Origin: an uncultured Prevotellaceae bacterium
GTDB taxonomy: Bacteria > Bacteroidota > Bacteroidia > Bacteroidales > Bacteroidaceae
Length of the DNA stretch: 28,038 bases
Direction of reading: 5' to 3'
Assembly: GCA_937893145.1 (NCBI GenBank)
Contig: CALBJW010000039.1
Span: forward strand, 1-28,038
Part shown: one piece after another, positions 8,519 to 15,357 of the stretch
Layout of the letters: every line of letters begins with the position of its first letter
How positions within the stretch are numbered: position 1 is the first letter of the stretch
Notes under the pieces: model-generated
What the model was told of the DNA's origin: nothing
What the model saw: only the letters and a program-made list of their open reading frames with translations
The model's database searches: none
Translations under genes and position numbers: made by a program

Positions 8519-8836
8519 ATGTACGTAATCGCAGAAATTCAGGGTCAGCAGTTCAAGGTAGAAGAAGGCAAGAAGCTCTTCGTTCACCACATCAAGGATG
8601 TTGAAGCAAACGCAACTGTTGAATTTGAGAAGGTATTGTTGGTTGACAACAATGGTGCTATCACAGTAGGTGCTCCTGTAGTAGAGGGCGCAAAGGTTGT
8701 AGCAGAGGTAGTAAGCCCACTCGTAAAGGGCGACAAGGTTCTTGTATTCCACAAGCGTCGTCGTAAGGGTTACCGCAAGCTCAACGGTCACCGTGAGCAG
8801 TTCACAGAGATCCTCGTTAAGCAGGTTATCGCTTAA
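8519..8836 (+). CDS. rplU: 50S ribosomal protein L21
   Basis: Large-subunit ribosomal protein that binds 23S rRNA near L20. The 105 residues have the normal family length and the typical start MYVIAEIQGQQFKVEEGKKL. The basic signature VLVFHKRRRKGYRKLNGHRE lies near residues 75-95. It is followed 112 bp downstream by rpmA on the same strand, the near-universal L21-L27 order. A structured leader precedes it. Confidence 0.98.
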   Translation: MYVIAEIQGQQFKVEEGKKLFVHHIKDVEANATVEFEKVLLVDNNGAITVGAPVVEGAKVVAEVVSPLVKGDKVLVFHKRRRKGYRKLNGHREQFTEILVKQVIA

Positions 8837-8948
8837 TCATCTCGCCTTGGGACAATCCCTGCTCTGAATTTCTAACATGGACTTAGAGCTAAAAGTCCCG
8901 CAATCATCAATTAACTTCATCAATTAACAACTAAATCGTAAAAACAAC

Positions 8949-9212
8949 ATGGCACATAAGAAAGGTGTTGGTAGTTCTAAGAACGGTCGTGAGTCTCACT
9001 CAAAAAGACTCGGTCTCAAGCTCTTCGGAGGTGAATTTGCAAAGGCAGGTAACATCATCGTTCGCCAGCGTGGTACTAAGCACTATCCTGGTAAGAATGT
9101 AGGTATCGGTAAGGACGACACTTTGTACGCACTCGCTGATGGTATCGTTACATTCAAGAAGGGCCGCCTCAACCGCAGCACAGTTTCAGTAGAACCTGTT
9201 GCAGCTGAGTAA
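8949..9212 (+). CDS. rpmA: 50S ribosomal protein L27
   Basis: Large-subunit protein whose N-terminal tail reaches toward the peptidyl transferase centre. The 87 residues begin MAHKKGVGSSKNGRESHSKR, the conserved L27 tail, without the cleaved N-terminal extension found in Firmicutes. GNIIVRQRGTKHYPGKNVGI follows in the core. The start is preceded by an A-rich stretch. The rplU-rpmA spacer can form a weak hairpin (GGACTT / AAGTCC near 8879-8898), but nothing there resembles a terminator. Confidence 0.98.
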   Translation: MAHKKGVGSSKNGRESHSKRLGLKLFGGEFAKAGNIIVRQRGTKHYPGKNVGIGKDDTLYALADGIVTFKKGRLNRSTVSVEPVAAE

Positions 9213-9241
9213 TTCGCAAGAACTCTTGAAACAGAAAAAGA

Positions 9242-9287
9242 AGTCCTGAACAAACCCACAAGGTTCGTTTAGGGCTTTCTTTGTTTT
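9242..9287 (+). terminator. Terminator of rplU-rpmA
   Basis: The arm at 9242-9256 (AGTCCTGAACAAACC) pairs with the arm at 9262-9276 (GGTTCGTTTAGGGCT) over 15 positions with one mismatch and two G-U pairs, around a 5-nt CACAA loop. TTCTTTGTTTT follows. It begins 30 bp past the rpmA stop. Confidence 0.88.
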
Positions 9288-9294
9288 ACATTTG
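9287..9294 (+). promoter_or_regulatory. Candidate -7 box for the HerA-like gene
   Basis: TACATTTG fits TAnnTTTG, directly after the terminator T tract and 33 bp before the ATG. The -33 element would fall within the terminator stem, and no clear TTG is seen there. Confidence 0.45.
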
Positions 9295-9327
9295 AATAAT
9301 ACCTAATCATAATAACCTACAAACAAT

Positions 9328-10995
9328 ATGTATTTAGACAACAATCTTTACATAGCTCATTGCCCAGAAGGTCCAATCAACATGATTGGCAAGATGTGCA
9401 ACCGCCACGGACTCATCGCTGGCGCAACAGGTACAGGAAAAACAGTGTCCCTCCAGGTGATGGCAGAAACATTCTCACAGGCAGGTGTACCATGTTTCAT
9501 GGCAGACATGAAGGGCGACCTCTCTGGTATCAGCCAGGCAGGCAAGACATCAGGCTTCATCGAGAAGCGCTGCGTAGAGTTTGGCATTGAGAACCCTCAG
9601 TACCAGGCTTGCCCAGTACGCTTCTTCGATGTTTACGGAGAACAGGGCTACCCTCTCCGCACAACCATATCTGCTATGGGACCACAGCTTCTTGCTCGTC
9701 TCATGGAACTCAACGAAACACAAGCTGGTGTGCTCAACATCGTTTTCCGCATCGCAGACGACAAGCAGCTCCTCCTTATTGATATAAAGGACCTTCGTGT
9801 GATGCTCGACTTTGTTGGAAAGAATGCCAGCATGTTTACCACACAGTATGGCAATATCTCTGCAGCAAGTATTGGTGCTATCCAGCGTGCAGTGCTTCAG
9901 CTTGAAGATGAAGGAGGCGACAAGTTCTTTGGCGAACCTGCATTCAAGGTGATGGACCTCATCGCACAGGAAGGTGGCAAGGGCGTTATGAACGTGCTTG
10001 CAGCTGACAAGCTCATGCTTCATCCAAAACTCTACTCTACATTCCTCCTCTGGATGATGACAGAACTTTACGCTACCCTTCCTGAAGTTGGTGACCTCGA
10101 ACTGCCAAAGCTCATCTTCTTCTTTGATGAAGCTCACATGCTTTTCGAAGGAACAAGCAAGGCACTTGTTGACAAGCTCGAACAGGTAATCCGACTTATC
10201 CGTTCGAAGGGGGTAGGTATATACTTCATCACCCAGTCACCTACAGATATCCCAGATGACATTCTCGGTCAGCTTGGCAATCGTGTTCAGCACGCTCTCC
10301 GTGCCTACACTCCTAAGGACCAGAAGGCAGTCCGTGCTGCAGCAGAGACTTTCCGTGCAAACCCTTCGTTCGACACAGAAGAGGCTATCAAGGAACTTGC
10401 TACAGGCGAAGCACTCGTCAGCGTACTCGATGAGAAAGGTGCTCCAACAGTCGTTCAGCGTGCCAAGATGCTCTTCCCACTCTCTCAGATTGGTGCTATT
10501 ACAGCAGGTCAGCGTCTTGACATCAACGATTCTGCTCCTGCCAACATCAAGGAATATGCCAACTTCTTCGACCGCGAATCTGCTTACGAAATAATCACTG
10601 TTCAGACAGAACGCGAAGAGGCAGAACGCGAAGAGGCTAAGCGTTTGAAGGAAGAGGAGAAGGCTCAAAAGGAAGCAGAAAAGGCACAGAAGGAAGCAGA
10701 ACGAGAAGCTGCCAGAGCACAGAAAGAGGCTGAGCGCCAGGCAAAAGAAGAGGAAAAGGCTGCCAAGTCAAAGTCTTCTGGTTGGAAGCGCACCATCTTC
10801 GGTACCCTCGTAACTGCCGTTATAGGTAGCCTTGCTCGTAGTGCAGGTAGCGAAATCAGCAAGACCATCACTGGCAGCAAGAAGAAGAGCACTACTTCAA
10901 CTGGCAAGGACATAGCAAGCAAGGCTGCAAAGAGTGCTACAACTGCTGTTACAAAGAAAGTCAGCGAAGAAGTCCTCAAGAGCATTTTCAAGTAA
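9328..10995 (+). CDS. HerA-like P-loop ATPase (DUF853 family)
   Basis: Hexameric FtsK/HerA-type ATPase family protein of 555 residues; the cellular role of the DUF853 group is not established. Walker A is GATGTGKTVSLQ (about residues 31-42). Walker B is LIFFFDEAHMLF (about 265-276), followed by a sensor-like YFITQSPTDIPDDILGQLGN. A charged Glu/Lys/Ala coiled coil covers about 427-485, where KEAEKAQKEAEREAARAQKE repeats with near-heptad spacing. A short C-terminal region (GWKRTIFGTLVTAVIGSLAR) is conserved in the family. It lies between the ribosomal terminator and a repeat-rich gap. No nuclease (NurA) or Sir2 partner is adjacent, so I do not read it as a defence or recombination operon. Confidence 0.87.
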   Translation: MYLDNNLYIAHCPEGPINMIGKMCNRHGLIAGATGTGKTVSLQVMAETFSQAGVPCFMADMKGDLSGISQAGKTSGFIEKRCVEFGIENPQYQACPVRFFDVYGEQGYPLRTTISAMGPQLLARLMELNETQAGVLNIVFRIADDKQLLLIDIKDLRVMLDFVGKNASMFTTQYGNISAASIGAIQRAVLQLEDEGGDKFFGEPAFKVMDLIAQEGGKGVMNVLAADKLMLHPKLYSTFLLWMMTELYATLPEVGDLELPKLIFFFDEAHMLFEGTSKALVDKLEQVIRLIRSKGVGIYFITQSPTDIPDDILGQLGNRVQHALRAYTPKDQKAVRAAAETFRANPSFDTEEAIKELATGEALVSVLDEKGAPTVVQRAKMLFPLSQIGAITAGQRLDINDSAPANIKEYANFFDRESAYEIITVQTEREEAEREEAKRLKEEEKAQKEAEKAQKEAEREAARAQKEAERQAKEEEKAAKSKSSGWKRTIFGTLVTAVIGSLARSAGSEISKTITGSKKKSTTSTGKDIASKAAKSATTAVTKKVSEEVLKSIFK

Positions 10996-11090
10996 AGTCA
11001 TGTTGTACAAACATATTTTCTAAGTACTTTTTAGGTCATCACCACCATTTTGGGGTTACAACATTGGTAGATAGATACTTAACTCAAAAA

Positions 11091-11123
11091 TCATCACCAT
11101 TTCATCACCACTTTATCACCACT
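11091..11123 (+). repeat. 11-bp tandem repeat, TCATCACCA type
   Basis: Units TCATCACCATT, TCATCACCACT and TTATCACCACT begin at 11091, 11102 and 11113, an exact 11-bp period. A related ATCACCACCATT precedes them at 11039. The gap 10996-11370 contains no credible gene. Confidence 0.75.
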
Positions 11124-11154
11124 ATTCTCATAAAACTCGTGGTGAACTTGTTCT

Positions 11155-11209
11155 CAAACATACGGAACATTGACTTCAAACATACGGTACTTTGACATTA
11201 AACATACGG
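11155..11209 (+). repeat. 22-bp direct repeat, AAACATACGG type
   Basis: The word yAAACATACGG starts at 11155, 11177 and 11199, exactly 22 bp apart. Between the words ACATTGACTT and TACTTTGACAT are similar but not identical. The third copy is also the left arm of the terminator hairpin. Confidence 0.8.
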
Positions 11210-11241
11210 AAGAATAGGCTTAATCTTCCGTATGTTTTTTT
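11200..11241 (+). terminator. Terminator after the HerA-like gene
   Basis: AAACATACGGAAGA (11200-11213) and TCTTCCGTATGTTT (11224-11237) form a perfect 14-bp stem with a 10-nt loop, running into seven T residues (11235-11241). It lies about 205 bp past the stop of the ATPase gene. On the minus strand the stem is preceded, not followed, by the long T/A tract, so it mainly serves plus-strand transcription. Confidence 0.85.
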
Positions 11242-11244
11242 AAT

Positions 11245-11306
11245 AAGATATACTATCTTATTTAGGAAGATATACTATCTTATTGGAGAAGATATACTAT
11301 CTTATT
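11245..11306. repeat. 22-bp palindromic tandem repeat
   Basis: AAGATATACTATCTTATT starts at 11245, 11267 and 11289, exactly 22 bp apart. Each copy is itself palindromic (AAGATA-TAC-TATCTT), and copy one extends to AATAAGATA-TAC-TATCTTATT. Such phased palindromes could bind a dimeric protein on one DNA face; no binder is known from this sequence. Confidence 0.8.
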
Positions 11307-11370
11307 CTACTTCTGCAAGTATTCCAAACCTGTTCTATCGAAATTTAGAGTGGTGATAAAGTGTAACCAT

Positions 11371-12177
11371 TCATTTTTCTTTCTCCTCCAACTTCTTCAT
11401 GAGTTCATCAACCTTGTCTTCGAGTCGGCGGAGCTGTTCCTTGACATCATCGTTGTTGTCTTCAGTCATCGCATCCACAAATACTGAATTGATGAACGAC
11501 ATGCCGATGATGCCACCAGCTATAAGGAGCAGACTGAAGTAGAGACGAATGGCAAAGAGATAAAGGGGTGCATCGCCTTCCTTGCATATACTATCAGGAA
11601 TTTCGTACCACCCTTCAAGAGTAAAGAGACGGAACACGGAATATATAGAACGTAAAGGCGAACCAAAGAACTCTGGGGCTACATGTCCGAAGAGTCCACT
11701 GTTGATAAGTCCAAAAATCACTATGATAAGGAAGAAGGCTGCCAGTACCGCACTTGATGCCTTCATTGCCCTCGCAAATCCAGAAGCTAACTGCTTCATG
11801 CCTTTATCACCAAAGAAATGTATGAGTCGGAAGAAACGGAGTGCACGCAACAGTCGCAGTACCAGCAGAATGCTAAGGTCTGCCCCCATCACTGGTATAG
11901 CCCACGCTATCAAAGATGGGACGGAGAGAAGAACCAACACACCGTCCATCCGGTTCCATCCATCACGCCAATAGCCCTTCACACCAAGTACATAATGTTT
12001 CACAATCATTTCCACAATGAAGATGAGTGTGAACACGGCATCGAGCGCATAAAACGTCATCGATTCGTACCCACAAGCCTGAAGAAAGATTACTATTGAA
12101 TTCAGCAATATCACCAGAAAGATGAAGTGCTCACCCTCCCTGTACCATTTCCTATTTTTCAACTCTATATGTGACAT
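11371..12177 (-). CDS. Voltage-gated ion channel family protein (NaChBac-like)
   Basis: Inner-membrane, single-domain six-helix ion channel of 268 residues. Helices S1-S3 precede an S4 voltage-sensor-like segment, LVLRLLRALRFFRLIHFF, with Arg at every third position (about residues 107-124). The pore loop FTLEGWYEIPDS resembles the TLESW selectivity filter of bacterial sodium channels with Gly replacing Ser. After S6 comes an acidic stretch and a coiled coil (LRRLEDKVDELMKKLEEKEK) that would tetramerise the channel. An upstream in-frame TTG at 12207 exists, but the ATG at 12177 (MSHIELKNRKWYREGEH) is preferred. The ion specificity is not certain from sequence. Confidence 0.88.
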   Translation of the reverse strand: MSHIELKNRKWYREGEHFIFLVILLNSIVIFLQACGYESMTFYALDAVFTLIFIVEMIVKHYVLGVKGYWRDGWNRMDGVLVLLSVPSLIAWAIPVMGADLSILLVLRLLRALRFFRLIHFFGDKGMKQLASGFARAMKASSAVLAAFFLIIVIFGLINSGLFGHVAPEFFGSPLRSIYSVFRLFTLEGWYEIPDSICKEGDAPLYLFAIRLYFSLLLIAGGIIGMSFINSVFVDAMTEDNNDDVKEQLRRLEDKVDELMKKLEEKEK

Positions 12178-12254
12178 GAAAACACAATGTATTATTTCGA
12201 GCCACAAAATTAAGACTTAATTTGCAAATAATCAAAATAATAAGTGTTTATATT

Positions 12255-12284
12255 TTGTTAGTATCAAAAAAAAGAGTAGATTTG
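12255..12284 (+). promoter_or_regulatory. Bacteroidota-type promoter ahead of the lipoprotein gene
   Basis: TTG at 12255-12257 and TAGATTTG at 12277-12284 are separated by 19 bp, the spacing seen at other promoters here. Predicted transcription from about 12291 would include a small hairpin (CTATCA / TGATAG) and the first palindrome copy before reaching the ATG at 12423. Confidence 0.6.
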
Positions 12285-12317
12285 CAACAGATTTCTATCA
12301 TCAGTATAGTATTGATA

Positions 12318-12346
12318 GTCTGACAGGGACAGACACCTGTCAGACA
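12318..12346. repeat. Palindromic repeat family A, copy 1 (divergent)
   Basis: GTCTGACAGG (12318-12327) and CCTGTCAGAC (12336-12345) are perfect 10-bp arms around GACAGACA. Compared with copies 2-4 it has one base deleted and one C-to-A change. It lies between a promoter and the lipoprotein gene, at the left edge of the island. Confidence 0.85.
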
Positions 12347-12422
12347 TGAAAATGAAGCATGAATACCTTCGTATATCGAAGTTGTATTTATTCGGGTATT
12401 CTTACATAATTAGATAGAGTTA

Positions 12423-13241
12423 ATGAAAAAAGCAATTGGATATATAGCGTGTTGCATGATACTATTTGTTTTATATTCATGCAATTCATCCACCCCCATA
12501 GTGACAGAACTGACATCTCATTGTGATACTTGCTATTCTGTGGGGTATTACGATAATGACCTGCTAAATCGTTTCTATTATCAAAACCTGTATTATCCAA
12601 AAGATTTGAATGAACTATTGGATGGTTGCGAAAAGGGAGTGATGCAAATGCTGACAAACCAATTTGATGATTCTGTAGAAGCAAGGAAAGTTTTTGATAA
12701 TGCTGATTTGTTTTTAAAGAAAGGAAAGTCGCATAGGGTGTGGTCAGAAGCGTATTTGTATTTGTTTTACTATAAAGAATTAGAAAAAAACAAAAATTAT
12801 CTGGATTATAAGGTAGAAGACAAATTTGTGGTTATTCGAGACAACAAATCGAAGAAAATAGAATTGAATTATAAGTACGATATCAATGAACAAGTTAATG
12901 ATGAAGCCTCTTCGAGATGCAACAATGTTTACCTTAGCTCATTTTTCTTTGACAAGGACAGCAATATTGTGTCTATAGGCGAGGAAGAATTGAGAGAATG
13001 GGTACGAAAGATAAATGACGCAACAAGAGTTCATGACGATGATGAAATATGCGTAATGTTGGAGTTTTCTAATGGGAATTTACATCCTTACAACAGAACG
13101 TATTACAAGGATACATATAATAGCAATAAAGAGAGGGTATTGCCTGTTGTAGTGGATTTCCTGTCAAAAAGAACAGATGTTGTAAGGGTGGTGTTTCCTA
13201 TTTTTGTTGTAGATACAAAAGGTCAAGGGACAGGTCAATGA
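12423..13241 (+). CDS. Hypothetical lipoprotein, 3' end formed by a repeat
   Basis: I do not recognise a family. The 272 residues open with a lipoprotein signal peptide, MKKAIGYIACCMILFVLYSC, with the lipobox cysteine at about residue 20, so the protein is probably anchored in a membrane facing the periplasm or surface. The rest is charged and Tyr/Asp/Lys-rich, with no visible repeats or catalytic motif. Its last codons (KGQGTGQ then TGA) lie inside repeat family B, suggesting that the original C-terminus was replaced or trimmed. Codon use looks more A+T-rich than in the flanking housekeeping genes. It is the first of several orphan genes in the island. Confidence 0.65.
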   Translation: MKKAIGYIACCMILFVLYSCNSSTPIVTELTSHCDTCYSVGYYDNDLLNRFYYQNLYYPKDLNELLDGCEKGVMQMLTNQFDDSVEARKVFDNADLFLKKGKSHRVWSEAYLYLFYYKELEKNKNYLDYKVEDKFVVIRDNKSKKIELNYKYDINEQVNDEASSRCNNVYLSSFFFDKDSNIVSIGEEELREWVRKINDATRVHDDDEICVMLEFSNGNLHPYNRTYYKDTYNSNKERVLPVVVDFLSKRTDVVRVVFPIFVVDTKGQGTGQ

Positions 13242-13296
13242 ACCACCCAGTCAAATCAATCATTTTTCATTTGATTCATGAACTGTCCCTTGAACC
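13221..13296. repeat. Palindromic repeat family B, inverted pair
   Basis: GGTCAAGGGACAGGTCAATGAA (from 13221) is matched in inverse orientation by TTCATGAACTGTCCCTTGAACC (13275-13296), giving a long imperfect hairpin; TCAAAT / ATTTGA inside can extend the pairing. The left copy encodes the last residues and stop of the lipoprotein gene. Confidence 0.7.
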
Positions 13297-13333
13297 ACCC
13301 CACAATATAGGCTCATTTATGAACGAAATTTAA

Positions 13334-13387
13334 AATTTACCTAAAGGACACTATGTTTATAAAGATGGTAAATTTATAAAAAAATAG
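13334..13387 (+). pseudogene. Possible C-terminal gene fragment (17 codons)
   Basis: An open frame, NLPKGHYVYKDGKFIKK then TAG, ends 17 bp before the next gene. It has the look of a protein C-terminus (a LPKG-h-Y-h-KDGKFIKK tail resembles ends of secreted Bacteroidota proteins) but is closed by a TAA immediately upstream. It lies just to the right of the family B hairpin. The short length makes this tentative. Confidence 0.3.
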
Positions 13388-13404
13388 ATATAAAACAGTA
13401 ACCT

Positions 13405-14262
13405 ATGAAAACAAAAGATTTTATAATATGGAGTGGATCTTCAATCGTTGCAAGTTCTCTTGTATCACTCTTTGGGGTGCCATTCATGTTTTTGTTGGCA
13501 GCATTGGCAAGCGAAAGAGAACTGCCCCTTATCTTGCTGTATAATTTAATTGTCGAAACCATTTTATTATTGGTGCTGAAATCAAGGAGACAGAATATTC
13601 CTAATGTGTTTGCCATGATGTTGGCAAATATTCTGGTGTGGGGAGGACTTCTTTATATTTCGTTGAAGTACGATGGCAACTTTAGTGAGATGCCATTTAC
13701 AACTCTCATAACAGACTATTTGGACGACTGGAAACTTATAAAGTTTGTTGCTGTCTACGCAATATGGGTGTCCATTGCGCTCATATTGGAATATGTAATC
13801 AGCATTCCAATTAGCATTTTTGTTCCTTCGGGCAACAAACTTGTCGGTACAGTAATATCTTTGATTTTCTTTACTGCATTTGTATTCGCAGTTGGCAGTG
13901 ATGTGGAAATAGAAGAAAAGTTGTCTCAAGGCCCGAAGGTATTCAACATGGAGGACATCGGCATGTGTATAACTGTTGAAAAAGTAAGTGACACGTATAT
14001 GACTTTACAAGTCGCGTGCAAGGACACCCCCGGGAATCCTACTATATTTTCTGTCAATCCGACCGAGTGTAGAGCACCATATTTCGAGATAGAGAATGGT
14101 AAACTGTTGGACTATTATAGTGAATTAACAATTATCAAGATAGGTGCTTGTGAAGTATTTCAAGAAGTGGAGCCTTGTAAGAAAATTCCAATGGGAAAGA
14201 GACGGAGTGTTCAAATATTTACAAAACCAGTAAGATTCAATTCAAAGGTTGTAGTAGAATGA
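13405..14262 (+). CDS. Hypothetical multi-pass membrane protein
   Basis: No family is recognised. The 285 residues have about five hydrophobic segments in the first 175 (near 8-32, 38-55, 65-85, 110-135 and 148-168). A soluble C-terminal part of about 110 residues follows, with Cys at several positions (MCITVEKV, VACKDTPG, GACEVFQEVEPCKK). The C-terminal part is beta-rich and ends at a natural-looking stop. The start ATG at 13405 is the first in frame. Family B copy 2 begins about 20 bp after the stop. It is part of the island of orphan genes and lacks a clear own promoter of the TAnnTTTG type. Confidence 0.65.
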   Translation: MKTKDFIIWSGSSIVASSLVSLFGVPFMFLLAALASERELPLILLYNLIVETILLLVLKSRRQNIPNVFAMMLANILVWGGLLYISLKYDGNFSEMPFTTLITDYLDDWKLIKFVAVYAIWVSIALILEYVISIPISIFVPSGNKLVGTVISLIFFTAFVFAVGSDVEIEEKLSQGPKVFNMEDIGMCITVEKVSDTYMTLQVACKDTPGNPTIFSVNPTECRAPYFEIENGKLLDYYSELTIIKIGACEVFQEVEPCKKIPMGKRRSVQIFTKPVRFNSKVVVE

Positions 14263-14282
14263 TACAATTCAAATAAAGTAAA

Positions 14283-14300
14283 GGTCAAGGGACATGTCAA
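14283..14300. repeat. Palindromic repeat family B, copy 2 (partial)
   Basis: GGTCAAGGGACATGTCAA repeats the start of the family B unit at 13221 with one change (G to T). It runs directly into family A copy 2 at 14305, so the two families sit side by side here. Confidence 0.65.
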
Positions 14301-14304
14301 TATA

Positions 14305-14331
14305 TGACAGGGGACAGACCCCTGTCAGACA
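14305..14331. repeat. Palindromic repeat family A, copy 2
   Basis: A 27-bp unit with arms TGACAGGGG and CCCCTGTCA around ACAGA, followed by GACA; identical to copies 3 and 4. An open C-terminal fragment begins right after it. Confidence 0.92.
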
Positions 14332-14457
14332 CAATTGATACAAGGCAATAATGTGGAGATTATTCCATTTGGGAATAAAGCTAAAACATTATTCAAAGGA
14401 ACACTACCGAATAAAATAACCGATTTTGTATTTGATATATATTGGAATTATCAATAA
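14332..14457 (+). pseudogene. C-terminal gene fragment (about 41 codons) abutting repeat A2
   Basis: Reading from the end of the palindrome, the frame is open for 41 codons to TAA at 14455-14457. The peptide starts QLIQGNNVEIIPFGNKAK and ends DFVFDIYWNYQ. The balanced composition and the absence of any start codon suggest the tail of a protein whose front is missing; in-frame upstream there is a TGA at the start of the palindrome. The parent protein is not recognised. Confidence 0.45.
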
Positions 14458-14472
14458 TAATCATTAACTTTG
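14442..14472 (+). promoter_or_regulatory. Promoter giving a very short or absent leader
   Basis: TTG (14442-14444) and TAACTTTG (14465-14472) are 20 bp apart. Transcription should begin about 7 nt past the -7 box, at or next to the ATG at 14481, so the mRNA may be leaderless. The same TTG opens an in-frame extension of the downstream gene, which is therefore unlikely to be the real start. Confidence 0.7.
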
Positions 14473-14480
14473 CAGAAAAA

Positions 14481-15182
14481 ATGACATTTAAAAGAGAAAT
14501 GGAGAAAGCCGTAAAGAGTGTGCTTGCACCTTTAGGCTATAAATATAAAGCAAAAGAGTATGCACATATCAAGCCAATCAGCGATGACATAACTCACTTG
14601 ATAAGGTATGCAGATGAGAATCATTTCCGCCCACGTTACTTTTACTTGAAAATTGCAGTACAAGTCATTTCCAAATCGTTGAACGAGATTCTGTATGAGG
14701 TTACAGATGGACTGGTAGACCTGCGAAATGAATATGTCGGTCCTGTATTCCAGATGAAAAAGGAAGATAACGACTTTATATTTTCAGAGTTCTTTGGCAA
14801 CCGAGCAATGGAAGAGAATATTAGCGATTTAGAAAAAGTTTATGATAGCATCATTGTACATATTTTTGAAAGATATACCACCCAAAAGTCAATCTATACC
14901 TGTGCTATTCATGATGAGATGGCGGTGAAAGACAACGTATTGGTTGGAAGTAGCTATGTTCCTCTTGCATATTATTTTGAAGGCGAGTTTGACAAAGCAT
15001 TTGAATTCATAGACAACTATATCGCAAAACAAATGCGTGCCAAGGCAGACATTCCAAAATTTGCCCATGTTTTCGATGAGCGTGTTGTAAAGTTTGAAGC
15101 CATCAAGAAGAACCTTCACGCATGGATAAAGGAGAAAAGAACCTTCAAGGTTGACTCTGAATATATGCCGAAATTCGAATAA
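14481..15182 (+). CDS. Hypothetical cytosolic protein
   Basis: The 233 residues start at the ATG after a promoter (MTFKREMEKAVKSVLAPLGY). There is no signal peptide or membrane segment. The opening, with a Lys-rich helix then LGYKYKAKEYAHIKP and DDITHLIRYADE, loosely resembles DUF4304-type proteins, a group often found among immunity genes; this is a weak impression from the N-terminus only. Later parts have IAVQVISKSLNEILYEV and an aromatic/charged C-terminus (AWIKEKRTFKVDSEYMPKFE). It stands alone between a gene tail and the group II intron remnant. Confidence 0.65.
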   Translation: MTFKREMEKAVKSVLAPLGYKYKAKEYAHIKPISDDITHLIRYADENHFRPRYFYLKIAVQVISKSLNEILYEVTDGLVDLRNEYVGPVFQMKKEDNDFIFSEFFGNRAMEENISDLEKVYDSIIVHIFERYTTQKSIYTCAIHDEMAVKDNVLVGSSYVPLAYYFEGEFDKAFEFIDNYIAKQMRAKADIPKFAHVFDERVVKFEAIKKNLHAWIKEKRTFKVDSEYMPKFE

Positions 15183-15283
15183 ATGTCATACAGAACCTGA
15201 ATGAATTTTGTACTCCTAAGTGCATAAAGAGATAAGAAAATGAGGCTTTCAACAACTAAAATTGTGGGGAGTCAGGGGCGAGT

Positions 15284-15350
15284 AGAGCGGAGGAATTACA
15301 CCTCCACCCTCTCACAGAACCGTGCGTGAAAATCTCCCCTCACACGGCTC
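15284..15350 (-). ncRNA. Group II intron domains V and VI
   Basis: Domain V is the 34-nt hairpin at 15317-15350. On the minus strand it starts GAGCCGTGTG, ends CGCACGGTTC, and carries the expected internal bulge, matching the catalytic domain V pattern. Domain VI follows at about 15284-15313, with stem GGAGG / CCTCC and an A in the TGTAATT region that could be the branch point. Both lie directly after the reverse transcriptase stop codon, as usual. Confidence 0.82.
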
Positions 15351-15357
15351 TTCACAT

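Larger units (their letters stand above)
11109..11363. repeat. Perfect 15-bp inverted repeat flanking the 22-bp arrays
   Basis: CACTTTATCACCACT (11109-11123) recurs as its exact reverse complement at 11349-11363, 7 bp before the stop codon of the ion-channel gene. The pair brackets the two 22-bp arrays and the terminator, so this segment of about 255 bp has the outline of a discrete element. Confidence 0.75.

Noticed and set aside
9328..10995. HerA-like ATPase as part of a defence system
   Set aside because: HerA partners such as Sir2, DUF4297 or NurA are not adjacent, and the gene sits next to ribosomal genes like a housekeeping DUF853 member.
11091..11306. CRISPR array
   Set aside because: Units are 11 and 22 bp with no unique spacers of constant length, the repeat word changes along the array, and no cas gene is present.
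12347..12422. Short peptide frame (about 23 codons) between palindrome copy 1 and the lipoprotein gene
   Set aside because: It shows no recognisable C-terminal motif or composition and is too short to separate from chance, unlike the fragments beside copies 2-4.
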